Shown here: in pieces, positions 1-7,156 of the stretch
How the letters are laid out: each line of letters begins with the position of its first letter
Numbering within the stretch: position 1 is the first letter of the stretch
Source of the DNA: Roseivirga thermotolerans
Lineage (GTDB): Bacteria > Bacteroidota > Bacteroidia > Cytophagales > Cyclobacteriaceae
Length of the DNA: 64,000 bases
Direction: 5' to 3'
Assembly (NCBI RefSeq): GCF_014653175.1
Contig: NZ_BNAG01000003.1
Span: 496,001 to 560,000 of the forward strand
Made by a program: the position numbers and the translations under genes
Notes under the pieces: generated by a model
Told to the model about the DNA's origin: nothing
Databases searched by the model: none
The model's input: the letters and a program-made list of their open reading frames with translations, nothing else

Positions 1-35
1 ATTGCGTGTAGGGTGTGTTGCTGATAGTTCTTTGG

Positions 36-665
36 TTAATTGATATACTTTGATATGGATATAACCTTTGTAAGTCCATCAACTCTGAATTCTATACCAT
101 TATAATAGACATTGTCATTCACATCGTTGTCGGGAATCTCATACCAGATACTTGACCCCTCATTTTTAATTCTGATTAAACGGCCCTCTTGAATCATATT
201 TGAATAGTGATCCATACGATACCTGTTGGCAATTTCACTGGCTCTTGAAATTATTGTCGAAGAATCAGCTAAGGAGAGGTTATCATTATACATCCTTAAT
301 TCAACAAGGTAACCAAAATGATTACAGCCGCCTTTCGATATAAATATGGTATCCTTTTCGTTCGGAATTAACGCTCCGTTGAGTTCATCTTTCCAGATGT
401 AATCTGAAATTGATAGATCTTCTAACCATTCAGAGGTAAGGCTTTTATAGTCATCATTAAAAATACAATCGCTGTTAACGAGCTCAGGTCCATCATTATT
501 GGTTTGTTCTTTGCGCCCTGAATTTTCTTCATTTAGGAAGACAGTGTCAATAGCTAAACTTTCAGGTTCTGCTTCTGGAATCGATTCTTTGATTTCTTCA
601 GAGGTATTCTTGCTCAAACTACAACTCAACAGGAATATTGAAAGTAATAAAATGTGGTGTTTCAT
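36..665 (-). CDS. Cassette-borne putative lipoprotein, function unknown
   Basis: A 209-residue protein with an N-terminal lipoprotein signal: a basic start, a hydrophobic stretch and a lipobox (LLSC, Cys15), so it is probably anchored to a membrane after lipid attachment. Residues 16-65 are rich in Glu, Ser and Asn and look like a flexible linker. The rest (about 66-209) is a mixed alpha/beta region whose family I do not recognise. It is the leftmost gene of the minus-strand cassette array. Its upstream cassette boundary is at 685/686 and its downstream attC-like site is cut by the window edge. No promoter of its own is visible, which is usual for cassette genes. The reading frame and signal peptide make it a real gene; the function is unknown. 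Confidence 0.75.
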   Translation of the reverse strand: MKHHILLLSIFLLSCSLSKNTSEEIKESIPEAEPESLAIDTVFLNEENSGRKEQTNNDGPELVNSDCIFNDDYKSLTSEWLEDLSISDYIWKDELNGALIPNEKDTIFISKGGCNHFGYLVELRMYNDNLSLADSSTIISRASEIANRYRMDHYSNMIQEGRLIRIKNEGSSIWYEIPDNDVNDNVYYNGIEFRVDGLTKVISISKYIN

Positions 666-678
666 AAGGATTAATTAC

Positions 679-746
679 TACTAACGGTTCTGCTAAACGC
701 AGTATGGGCGTGTATCTCAAATTGCCGTTTTAGCCATTGTAATACC
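679..746 (-). repeat. attC-like recombination site (about 68 bp)
   Basis: On the minus strand this begins with GGTATTACAA, which nearly matches the reverse complement of the start of the same cassette (GTTATACC at 1665-1672). It ends at GTTAGTAG, the start of the next cassette. The inner arms GGCTAAAACGGCA and the complement of TGCTAAACGCAG pair imperfectly, as expected for the folded bottom strand of an integron attC. The identification rests on pattern only. Confidence 0.6.
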
Positions 747-758
747 TCATTTCTTTTT

Positions 759-1640
759 TTATTCTAAATATGGAAGAGTCTCATAATCTTCTTTGTCAAA
801 TTGCTCAATTACATCAAGAGCTCCTTTTTTTGATTCCCAACCTATTTCTTTGGCGGAATATGATGAGTCATAAACTCGGTCGATTGATTTAGGAAATTTC
901 CATTTTCTTTTATCGAATTCATTGGCCAGTTGTGGATGTCTTTCCCGAATAACAATTTCAGGATTCCTTGCCAATTCTTCAAGGTCAGATTTTAAGAATG
1001 GAGTCTTTCCCGATATCACATAAGTATCTATTTCTTTCGTTTTCTTTGATTCGCTTGCAAGTATATGTGCATCTGCCACATCTCTATAATCTACTCCTCT
1101 GTGCAGCCGATAAACTGCCATTTTCTGAACAGGTTCCGGAAAACATCTTGACATCCTAATTATGCTGACCTTTAGTTTGTCACCTGCATATTGATTGAAT
1201 AATTTTTCAGCCTCTAATTTGGTTTTATGATAGATGGTTTTTGGTTCAGGAATTGTTTGTTCATTGACCCAAACGGCTTTTTCTTTTCCGTGACTCGCAT
1301 ATCCGTATAAAGCTGTGGTACTTGTAAAAATAATTTGTGAAACGCCACAAGCTAAGGCAGCTTTGCAAATATTTTCTGTCGCATGAACATTTATTTCATA
1401 GAATTTTTTTTCTGAACTATAGGCTACATGTGGAGCATGTAATGCTGCTGAATGAAAAACAGTTTCTACGTTTTCAAATGATTTTAAGAGATTTTCGTAA
1501 TCGCAAATATCTCCAATTATTGATGTTGCCGATGAAGGAGATAAGTCAAGTCCTTCTGTTTTATATTTTTGGCTTAACTTCCAATGCAATGCTCTCCCAA
1601 TTCTTCCACTGCTTCCTGTAATCAAGACTTTTTTTGTCAT
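759..1640 (-). CDS. NAD-dependent epimerase/dehydratase (extended SDR), cassette gene
   Basis: A 293-residue protein of the extended short-chain dehydrogenase family. It opens with the dinucleotide-binding loop TGSSGRIG (about residues 8-15) and has the YHKTK catalytic Tyr-x-x-x-Lys pair near residue 137. It therefore probably oxidises, reduces or epimerises a nucleotide-sugar or similar small substrate with NAD(P) in the cytoplasm; the substrate cannot be read from the sequence. I chose the ATG at 1638-1640 because the Rossmann fold starts there. A longer frame up to 1727 would run through the cassette boundary at 1672/1673. The gene fills its own cassette (about 686-1672). The length is usual for compact members of this family. 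Confidence 0.85.
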   Translation of the reverse strand: MTKKVLITGSSGRIGRALHWKLSQKYKTEGLDLSPSSATSIIGDICDYENLLKSFENVETVFHSAALHAPHVAYSSEKKFYEINVHATENICKAALACGVSQIIFTSTTALYGYASHGKEKAVWVNEQTIPEPKTIYHKTKLEAEKLFNQYAGDKLKVSIIRMSRCFPEPVQKMAVYRLHRGVDYRDVADAHILASESKKTKEIDTYVISGKTPFLKSDLEELARNPEIVIRERHPQLANEFDKRKWKFPKSIDRVYDSSYSAKEIGWESKKGALDVIEQFDKEDYETLPYLE

Positions 1641-1672
1641 TGGATTTCGTCTTCTTTTTGATGTGGTATAAC

Positions 1673-1783
1673 GTTCTGGCTGCTCGTAGTGTGTAATTAA
1701 TCCGGAGTACTCGGGGCAAGCTAGCACCGGGGGTAGAGCTTAATTTTTACTTCTTATTTTTCCATTCTTTGCTTGCGTCCAAC
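1673..1783 (-). repeat. Short cassette without an ORF, degenerate attC-like end
   Basis: A 111-bp unit between two cassette boundaries (GTTGGACG at the right and GTTATACC at the left, minus strand). It holds no credible reading frame. Its internal arms (around CCGGTGCTAGCTTGCC and GGCTGCTCGTAG) pair only weakly, so it may be a decayed cassette. Confidence 0.4.
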
Positions 1784-1889
1784 TAAAATGAGTATGCGCC
1801 CTCGCTGCTAGTTGCTCTGAAATGTCTTATTCGCATTGTCGTATCAAAGGGCTCTGTTCGCATATTCATTTTAGTATTTGTTGTGGAGC
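1777..1889 (-). repeat. attC-like recombination site (about 113 bp)
   Basis: This site follows the DUF2290/helicase cassette. On the minus strand it starts with GCTCCACAAC, a perfect 10-base inverse of that cassette's own start (GTTGTGGAGC). It ends at GTTGGACG. Its arms CTAAAATGAATATGCG and the complement of CTAAAATGAGTATGCG pair over 16 bases with one mismatch. This is the clearest long stem in the array. Confidence 0.75.
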
Positions 1890-1890
1890 G

Positions 1891-2553
1891 TTATTCAAGA
1901 TATAGCTCAATTTGATCTTTCTTATTATAGTATTTATTTTCAATCGCGGGCATTGCCGATTTTGCCTTCTCAATTCGTGAAATCTGCTTTGAATCTTGAA
2001 GAACTTTCTGCCAATACTCTGGATAGAGTTGACGTACAATAAAATAAATGAAGGCTTCAGGATCAATAAGTTTTTTAATTCCAATTCTTGTCGAGTTATT
2101 GATTCCTAAATGTAAGTGAGATACTGGATGGAGGCCTTCGTTATAACTTGTTTCGTCATAATCGTATCTAATTGCAAAAGGAAATTCCTTAATTGCACAT
2201 TCTGATACATACTGCTCATAGTCTGGGCCGAGCACATATTTATCACTGTCATCCATATAACCATGTTCGTGTAAAAAGTCAGTGAAAGTCATGCAGTCAA
2301 ATGGATTTCCAAAGTATGAAAACGACTGGCTTTCAACATTAAAGTTTATAAGAGCACCATCTAACAAATGAAAATGATAGCAATTCCCAGCAAAATGGGT
2401 TTTCCAAAGTTTTTCAAAACTCAACTTTCGAATCTCGGCTAGATTCAGGCCGAGTTTTTCTGGATTGGGATTAAACTCTTCGAGTAAATCCATTGATTTT
2501 AAAAACTTGGCCATATCATGGATTTGAGTTAAATACTTGGCTTTAGATTTCAA
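1891..2553 (-). CDS. DUF2290-like protein paired with a helicase, cassette gene
   Basis: A 220-residue cytoplasmic protein that resembles the DUF2290 family: it has an aromatic SFSYFGNPF segment, a YEQYVSECA segment, an RYDYDETSYNEGLHP stretch and the conserved HPVSHLHLG motif (about 142-150), all in the family order. The biochemical activity is unknown. It starts inside the last codons of the upstream helicase gene (4-base overlap, 2550-2553), so the two are translated as a unit and lie in the same integron-type cassette. That pairing suggests a two-component system in which this protein acts as effector or specificity partner of the helicase. The DUF2290 call is from memory of motifs, not from a search. 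Confidence 0.7.
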   Translation of the reverse strand: MKSKAKYLTQIHDMAKFLKSMDLLEEFNPNPEKLGLNLAEIRKLSFEKLWKTHFAGNCYHFHLLDGALINFNVESQSFSYFGNPFDCMTFTDFLHEHGYMDDSDKYVLGPDYEQYVSECAIKEFPFAIRYDYDETSYNEGLHPVSHLHLGINNSTRIGIKKLIDPEAFIYFIVRQLYPEYWQKVLQDSKQISRIEKAKSAMPAIENKYYNKKDQIELYLE

Positions 2554-4646
2554 CTCTTCTTTTTTTCTTCACTTAGTTGATCAACATATCTTTTTATTTC
2601 ATCAGGTGATAGCGTAGACAAGGCATTTTCAATCATTTTTTTTGATTTACTTTTTCGAATTGCTTGATCCTTTATATCTCTTTTCATAACCTTCAAGTCT
2701 TTCGAACTCGGGTATTTGAATTTTAGATAAGGGAAATTATTCTTAGCATCTTTTACTTCATTTATGATAAAATCCATGTTGTCGCCAATACCAGTTATAG
2801 CAACCCATGCTTTCGATCGTGTTACTGCTGTGAAAAGTATGTTCCTTTCTTTTATTGTTGGATCTGTTGAGAAGAGAGCTTCTGAACCCACTATGTAAAC
2901 GGAATATGCTTCATTTCCTTTAGCCTTGTGCACAGTACTAAGTGTGACTTTCCCATCCATCTGAAAATCCTTAACAGCATACTTATCTGCGTGGATGTTA
3001 TTGGATCCTATTTTGTACTTAGTGCCAAGAATTTCCTGAATATCTCGGAGGTACTTAGATGCATTTCTATCATCCACAGTAATTACTAAAATATCCTCTG
3101 GAAGAAGACCTTCTTTTATGTCAGCATCAATCATACTGGCAACACTGTACAACTCCTTAGAATAATCTTTGTATTTATTGACTCTTATAAGTTCATCGAT
3201 TGAATATCTTTTGGAAACCGATTCAAGAGAGTTTTCACTAGCTCTTTCAATCTCTAATTCTGATCCTTCTTTTAAGCTACCTTTCTTAATATCGTAACCA
3301 ATGTCATTCCAGTATTCCTCGCTTTCGATCATCTGAACAATTCTTTCCCCATATATGCCAAATCCTAGTGCATGAGCAATGACTAATATTTCTCTTGGAT
3401 TTCTGTAGCATTTGTAAAGAATTATATCTTCATCAAAATCGATTTTAGGCTCACCTTTTTCATTTTCTCCAAATATGTCACGTGCTGAAGGACTATTCGG
3501 TAGAAATATGGTTTGTAGTTCGTCATAAGCCCAAATGATTTTGCTCCCTTCACAAATTGCCAGGCAGAGTTTTAAGAATGAAGGAGGGAAATCTTGTCCT
3601 TCATCAATGAATACGTAATCATAAACTTTTTCAAAAGATTCTCGACTTTCAAGAAAGCTCTTACAGACATAGTCAAATGCATTAGAGGACTTTCCTGATG
3701 CAATCGAAAAAGACATTGTCGGAATTTCGTTAGCACGACAAGCATTGTAGTAAACCCCTGGATTGTATGAACTACCCCACGCGTGGATAATATCTAAATT
3801 GTCCCAATTGGGATCATTATCTTCAAACTGTCGATAAAATCGCGTTATCAACCTTTTTATATGTTGATGGAGGCTTTTGGTATGAAAAGTATAGACAAGC
3901 TTAGCATTCGGATGCTTCAAGTGTGTTAGGGCTGCTTTGATCGCTAATACAACGGTTTTTCCAGAGCCAGCCAATCCTCTAACTCTACTTACTCCGGTTA
4001 TTGGACTTGTATAGGCACTTCTTTGATATTGGTCAAAACTAGAAATTTCTTTTTCTAGCTGATTAGCGGCATCCCCCTTCGAGTTTTCTACAACTTCACC
4101 TCGATTTTTGGTTTTTGAGATAGCTTTTGAGCCCTCGATTGTTGACTTAATTTCAGAATATAGTTCTTCATCTATTTGATCGGTAGTGTGACTAGTGAAG
4201 AAATTCTGTAAATCTTGTTCGCTAGTGCAAATTGAAAACTCCGAATCTGAATTCTGGTAATTTTCAATTAGCGGTGCGTATACAATGGAATTAATTGGAA
4301 AGTTGAGATCTCGTTTTGATTTTCTTAGTTTCTTATTTCTTAACGTTCGCGTAAACAGTATTGAAAAGAGGTTGTCAAGTTCTTCTTCAATTGATGACTC
4401 TTTTTCATTAAAATCATCTCGACTGGTAGAGTCATCAACGTGTATCAGAATTACTCCATGGCTTTTTGAAACTATCAGTATCTGAGCGATTACAATCTCT
4501 TCATCAAGATCTTTGTAAATCGGGAATTCATTAAAAAGTGATGCATAGTTAAGATTGTAAAGAGCTTCCTTACTCTTTAAATTTTTGATCAATGAGTTTA
4601 CTAGATTCTCATGACTTAGCTTTTTATCTGTTATTCCTAATTCCAT
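2550..4646 (-). CDS. Superfamily I (UvrD/Rep-like) DNA/RNA helicase, cassette gene
   Basis: A 698-residue ATP-dependent helicase. After an N-terminal region of about 200 residues of no recognised family (possibly substrate sensing), the motor shows motif I GLAGSGKT (about 224-231), motif II FIDEGQDFP (Walker B), and late motifs VHKAKGNEAYSV and LFTAVTRSKAW with the helicase arginine. All are intact, so it should hydrolyse ATP and move along nucleic acid. The tail is lysine-rich. It overlaps the DUF2290-like gene by four bases, and both sit in a 2.9-kb cassette (1784-4677), unusually large for a cassette. Phage defence is a reasonable guess, because paired helicases of this type are common there, but nothing in the sequence proves it. 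Confidence 0.85.
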   Translation of the reverse strand: MELGITDKKLSHENLVNSLIKNLKSKEALYNLNYASLFNEFPIYKDLDEEIVIAQILIVSKSHGVILIHVDDSTSRDDFNEKESSIEEELDNLFSILFTRTLRNKKLRKSKRDLNFPINSIVYAPLIENYQNSDSEFSICTSEQDLQNFFTSHTTDQIDEELYSEIKSTIEGSKAISKTKNRGEVVENSKGDAANQLEKEISSFDQYQRSAYTSPITGVSRVRGLAGSGKTVVLAIKAALTHLKHPNAKLVYTFHTKSLHQHIKRLITRFYRQFEDNDPNWDNLDIIHAWGSSYNPGVYYNACRANEIPTMSFSIASGKSSNAFDYVCKSFLESRESFEKVYDYVFIDEGQDFPPSFLKLCLAICEGSKIIWAYDELQTIFLPNSPSARDIFGENEKGEPKIDFDEDIILYKCYRNPREILVIAHALGFGIYGERIVQMIESEEYWNDIGYDIKKGSLKEGSELEIERASENSLESVSKRYSIDELIRVNKYKDYSKELYSVASMIDADIKEGLLPEDILVITVDDRNASKYLRDIQEILGTKYKIGSNNIHADKYAVKDFQMDGKVTLSTVHKAKGNEAYSVYIVGSEALFSTDPTIKERNILFTAVTRSKAWVAITGIGDNMDFIINEVKDAKNNFPYLKFKYPSSKDLKVMKRDIKDQAIRKSKSKKMIENALSTLSPDEIKRYVDQLSEEKKKS

Positions 4647-4670
4647 AGATTAAGTTCGCAACTCTATGCT

Positions 4671-4853
4671 CCACAACGTTAGCTATGCGCCACTGTGATG
4701 GCGGTTATATTTAATTTCTGTTGGAATAAGGTTTCGCATTATGCATATTTCACTTAATCGAACAAGTACGATAAAAATAAGAAGAAGTAAAACTTCTTAT
4801 TTGAACGAATTTCATAAAATTAAGAAAATAGTTTGGCGTGTATACTGTTAGAT
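4671..4853 (-). repeat. attC-like site and ORF-less cassette (cassette 4678-4887)
   Basis: Between boundaries 4677/4678 (CCACAAC next to GTTAGC) and 4887/4888 (GCCCAAC) lies a 210-bp unit with no gene. On the minus strand ATCTAAC followed by AGTATACACGCCA faces TGGCGCATAGCTAAC; AGTATACACGCCA and the complement AGCTATGCGCCA pair with small mismatches. This is the usual arrangement of attC arms, with a cassette body of only about 40 bp. Confidence 0.55.
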
Positions 4854-4880
4854 TGACACCGATTAATCTTTTTGAATTAA

Positions 4881-4941
4881 GCCCAACGGTTTGGCTAACA
4901 AACGTGTCCCGTAGGGCATATTTTGTTAGCCTTTGTTGGCG
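4881..4941 (-). repeat. attC-like recombination site (61 bp)
   Basis: Plus-strand arms GGCTAACAAA and TTTTGTTAGCC, continuing into GTGTCCC-gta-GGGCATA, form one long imperfect hairpin with a 3-base loop. The outer boxes are GCCCAAC and GTTGGCG. GTTGGCG is the exact inverse of the start of the same cassette (CGCCAAC at 5475-5481). The stop codon of the neighbouring gene lies inside the stem. A role as transcription terminator is also possible. Confidence 0.65.
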
Positions 4942-5462
4942 AGTCGTTTTTTTATTTTTTCTAAATAGTTTTCACACTCAGACTTAAAAGTCTCTTCAAT
5001 AGAGACTTGGTCGTCCTCAAACCGATTATGACCAAGACTAATTTGGTCGATTAAGTATCCTTCTCGGAAGATGTAAGTTCCATGGAATCCACCGTCAAAT
5101 CGATCATAATCAAGGGTGCTTGTTTCCTCATTCCATGCGAATTGTTTGAATTTATCATCTATAAAGAATGGTGTTTCCTCTCTCAAGTAAAAGACATATT
5201 CCTGTACTCCGTGTGAGATAAATATGGTCACTTCAATTTTCCGAACAGTACCAGTGAAATCATAGAAACCTTTTAATTCGCCTCCGCCATCGGTCATATT
5301 TTCCAAAAACTCTTCGTTTTCCAACTTGATAATTTTCAGAGAGTCATTTTGGTCAATTTTCACTTTTGCGGTTTTAATCTCTGGATACTTATCAATCAGT
5401 CCTTGTCCCTGAATTTTCAAAGTCATTAGTAGAGTGAAGATGAAAATTGATATTTCTTTCAT
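4926..5462 (-). CDS. Cassette-borne secreted protein, function unknown
   Basis: A 178-residue protein with an N-terminal signal peptide (about residues 1-20, hydrophobic core FIFTLLMTL, likely cleaved near QGQG), so it is exported to the periplasm or beyond. The mature part is rich in aromatic and acidic residues and looks like a small beta-sheet domain; I recognise no family. The ATG at 5460-5462 is preferred over a TTG at 5480, because the longer version would begin inside the cassette core sequence and lengthen the signal peptide for no reason. It sits alone in the cassette 4888-5481. No promoter is visible. Confidence 0.72.
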   Translation of the reverse strand: MKEISIFIFTLLMTLKIQGQGLIDKYPEIKTAKVKIDQNDSLKIIKLENEEFLENMTDGGGELKGFYDFTGTVRKIEVTIFISHGVQEYVFYLREETPFFIDDKFKQFAWNEETSTLDYDRFDGGFHGTYIFREGYLIDQISLGHNRFEDDQVSIEETFKSECENYLEKIKKRLANKG

Positions 5463-5474
5463 TTTTTTAGTGCA

Positions 5475-5710
5475 CGCCAACGCCTAGCTAGCAGGAGTGC
5501 GCTCCGAGCTTGGCAAGTTCCGATAAAACTAATGAATCTGCCGGTGCTTTTAAAGTATTAGAATGGCACTGCGTCTAGAAAGATGAAAACTCCTGCGAGA
5601 TGCACCTAGTAGAAAGTATTACACTTTCCCAGCGGCTGATTCATGGTGATGTAGCACTGAAGATAGTAAAATAGCAGTTGGCGCATTCGTGCTAGCGCTT
5701 GTTGTAGGGC
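5475..5710 (-). repeat. attC-like recombination site (about 236 bp)
   Basis: On the minus strand the site starts with GCCCTACAAC, a perfect 10-base inverse of its cassette's start (GTTGTAGGGC), and ends at GTTGGCG. The arm GCGCTAGCACGAATGCGCC pairs with the complement of GCTAGCAGGAGTGCGCTC (GCTAGCA-GA-TGCGC shared). The 170-bp centre is non-coding, making it longer than the best-known attC sites (about 60-140 bp). Confidence 0.65.
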
Positions 5711-5713
5711 GTA

Positions 5714-6250
5714 TTAATTCTCTCCGGTCAGGAATGGTTGTTTGTTCAGTTGCTCTTCAAAGGCTGCCTTCGTTTTAAATGGCCAATATTCAAAGTCACC
5801 AGATTTCTTCATTCGTTCGTACTCCTGTTCTCTCGTAAGTTTCAATTCTCGATAATGTTCACCAAGAGTTAAAATGCTTTTAAGAATGTCTTTAAAGGAA
5901 AATCTAATAAGCGGGTGAGTTAAATCGACATAATCCCAATCGTATTCTTGATCAGATTGAAGGAACATAATGTATCTGGAAATTTCCTTAATTGCATATT
6001 CTGTTAGAGAATCTCGCCCATTAAGTTTATGATTTCTTGTGTCATCATAAAGTCCCCACGCCATTTCTAGTATTGGCCGGATAACAAGGTCATCGTTAGT
6101 TGACTGCTCAGACCTATAATATTGTTCGGGTAGCCAACCAAATGTCACATCGTTCATGACCGACTCCTCAAAGTCATCGTTGCTTATTTGACCGTTCGAC
6201 AGTTGTCTCAGGTGATATGCGAGTTTCTTCCTTCGTTCAATGTCAATCAT
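5714..6250 (-). CDS. Cassette-borne cytoplasmic protein, function unknown
   Basis: A 178-residue soluble protein, predicted mainly alpha-helical and acidic, with a basic N-terminus (IERRKKL), an aromatic WGLYDD segment near residue 66, a YDWDYVDLTHP segment near 102 and a short EYWPFKT motif near the C-terminus. There is no signal peptide or membrane segment, and I do not recognise the family. It is the first cassette after the recombinase remnant (cassette 5482-6275), the position where the newest cassettes are normally inserted. Its size, lone position and lack of a promoter fit a cassette gene. Function cannot be assigned. Confidence 0.7.
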   Translation of the reverse strand: MIDIERRKKLAYHLRQLSNGQISNDDFEESVMNDVTFGWLPEQYYRSEQSTNDDLVIRPILEMAWGLYDDTRNHKLNGRDSLTEYAIKEISRYIMFLQSDQEYDWDYVDLTHPLIRFSFKDILKSILTLGEHYRELKLTREQEYERMKKSGDFEYWPFKTKAAFEEQLNKQPFLTGEN

Positions 6251-6270
6251 ATGCGTTCTAGTAATGCCCT

Positions 6271-6353
6271 ACAACGTTATATATCAGTCATAAATATGAC
6301 TTTTATTTTTCTATAATGTAAGATTTATGACTTATAGCCATTAAATACAACTG
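6271..6353 (-). other. Candidate attI region between recombinase remnant and first cassette
   Basis: This stretch links the recombinase stop codon (6354-6356) to the first cassette boundary (AAC/GTT at 6275/6276). It is AT-rich and holds AGTCATAAAT and ATTTATGACT as inverted arms, plus CAGTCATAAATATGACT near the boundary. A second inverted repeat, GACTTATAGC and GCTATAAGTC (6328-6362 region), overlaps the recombinase stop and could act as terminator or recombinase binding site. The attI role is inferred from position. Confidence 0.45.
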
Positions 6354-6784
6354 CTATAAGTCACTAACATCATCTTTTAGGTTTAATGTATCGAGAGGTG
6401 ATATCACTTGATCTATTCCACTATTTAAAATGTGTGTATACGTTTCTGTCGTCAGGCTAGGGCTGTGTCGCAGGAGCTCTTGTATATATCGTAAATTAAC
6501 CTGAGTTCGATGTACGAAGGAATGTCATGCCGGAAAAACAGGCCTTAAACTCTCAAAAAGGGCTGTTTTGTCCGGTATCTCAACGGAGCCTAAATGAGAT
6601 TGCGGATATTTTCCTTTGCGTATGTGAAGTTTTGAGAGGAAAATTCCGCAATGACGTCCTAAGAGGGGATATTTTACTACTTACATCGAACTCAGGTTAA
6701 ATTAGTACCTCTATCCATAAGGTGAGTGGCAAAGCTATGTCTTAAGGAGTGTAGCGTAACCTTTTTTTCTGACCCCAGAATGAA
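6354..6784 (-). pseudogene. Tyrosine recombinase (integron-integrase-like) C-terminal remnant
   Basis: On the minus strand, 6784 down to 6705 encodes ILGSEKKVTLHSLRHSFATH and LMDRGT. After the inserted element the frame resumes from 6498 to 6354 as LRYIQELLRHSPSLTTETY, THILNSGIDQ and on to a stop. These are the catalytic boxes of tyrosine recombinases: HSLRH (His and Arg), LLRH (second His) and the TTETYTH nucleophile Tyr. About 77 residues remain; a TAA lies just upstream (6785-6787) and the N-terminal three quarters are absent. It reads toward the cassettes in their own direction, unlike classical integrons but like the arrangement known from Treponema denticola. The remnant is surely recombinase; calling it an integron integrase rests on the cassette array next to it. 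Confidence 0.8.
6499..6697. mobile_element. 199-bp miniature inverted-repeat element inside the recombinase
   Basis: Perfect 16-bp terminal inverted repeats (ACCTGAGTTCGATGTA and its complement) bound a 199-bp element with no ORF, flanked by exact 7-bp direct repeats TAAATTA (6492-6498 and 6698-6704). Removing the element and one repeat restores the recombinase frame exactly. Inside are two further hairpins (CCGGAAAAACAG with CTGTTTTGTCCGG, and ATTGCGGATATTTTCCT with AGGAAAATTCCGCAAT). It must be moved by a transposase encoded elsewhere. Confidence 0.88.
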
Positions 6785-7156
6785 TTAAGGCACTTTCGTT
6801 TGCTCTTTAATTTGAGTATTTCTGATTATACATGTTCAATTTCTGGCTACTGGAATTTAAAAGAAAGAGAAGGTGTCAGAGATCATAGATTCTGTCATTC
6901 TTTACTAAAACCGCAGGGCCAGACACCTTGATAAGGTGACTTTTCGCTTAAGTCGCCAAGTGTAGATTTCTATGCCTTGCTAGCATTTGTGTCTTCACAA
7001 ATGGCTCTTATAAAGGGTTGTTGAAGACACAGCTTGTGGAGAAAACGGAATATTTGCTCTTATATGACAGGGGTAAGCAATCCTAAACCATAGTTTAGGA
7101 ATTATCGATTTGTTTCTCCTGGGAGTAGCGCTTGGAGAAGCCTTCATAAAAAAAAA
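6785..7156. other. Gene-free stretch with inverted repeats
   Basis: No credible gene. It holds small hairpins (CACCTT-gat-AAGGTG near 6925-6941) and a segment at about 6985-7036 (ATTTGTGTCTTCACAAAT, then GAAGACACAGCTTGTGG) that recurs in altered form at about 18217-18273. Confidence 0.5.

Noticed and set aside
1641-1727. N-terminal extension of the epimerase to a start at 1727
   Set aside because: It runs through a cassette boundary (1672/1673), and the Rossmann fold begins at the ATG at 1640.
4881-4941. Simple rho-independent terminator instead of attC
   Set aside because: The hairpin is long, but no T-tract follows, and the outer boxes match the cassette's own start; a double role cannot be excluded.
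6499-6697. CRISPR array or phage att site for the recombinase insertion
   Set aside because: There is a single unit with terminal inverted repeats and a 7-bp target duplication, so it is a transposon-like miniature element; no spacer/repeat series exists in the window.
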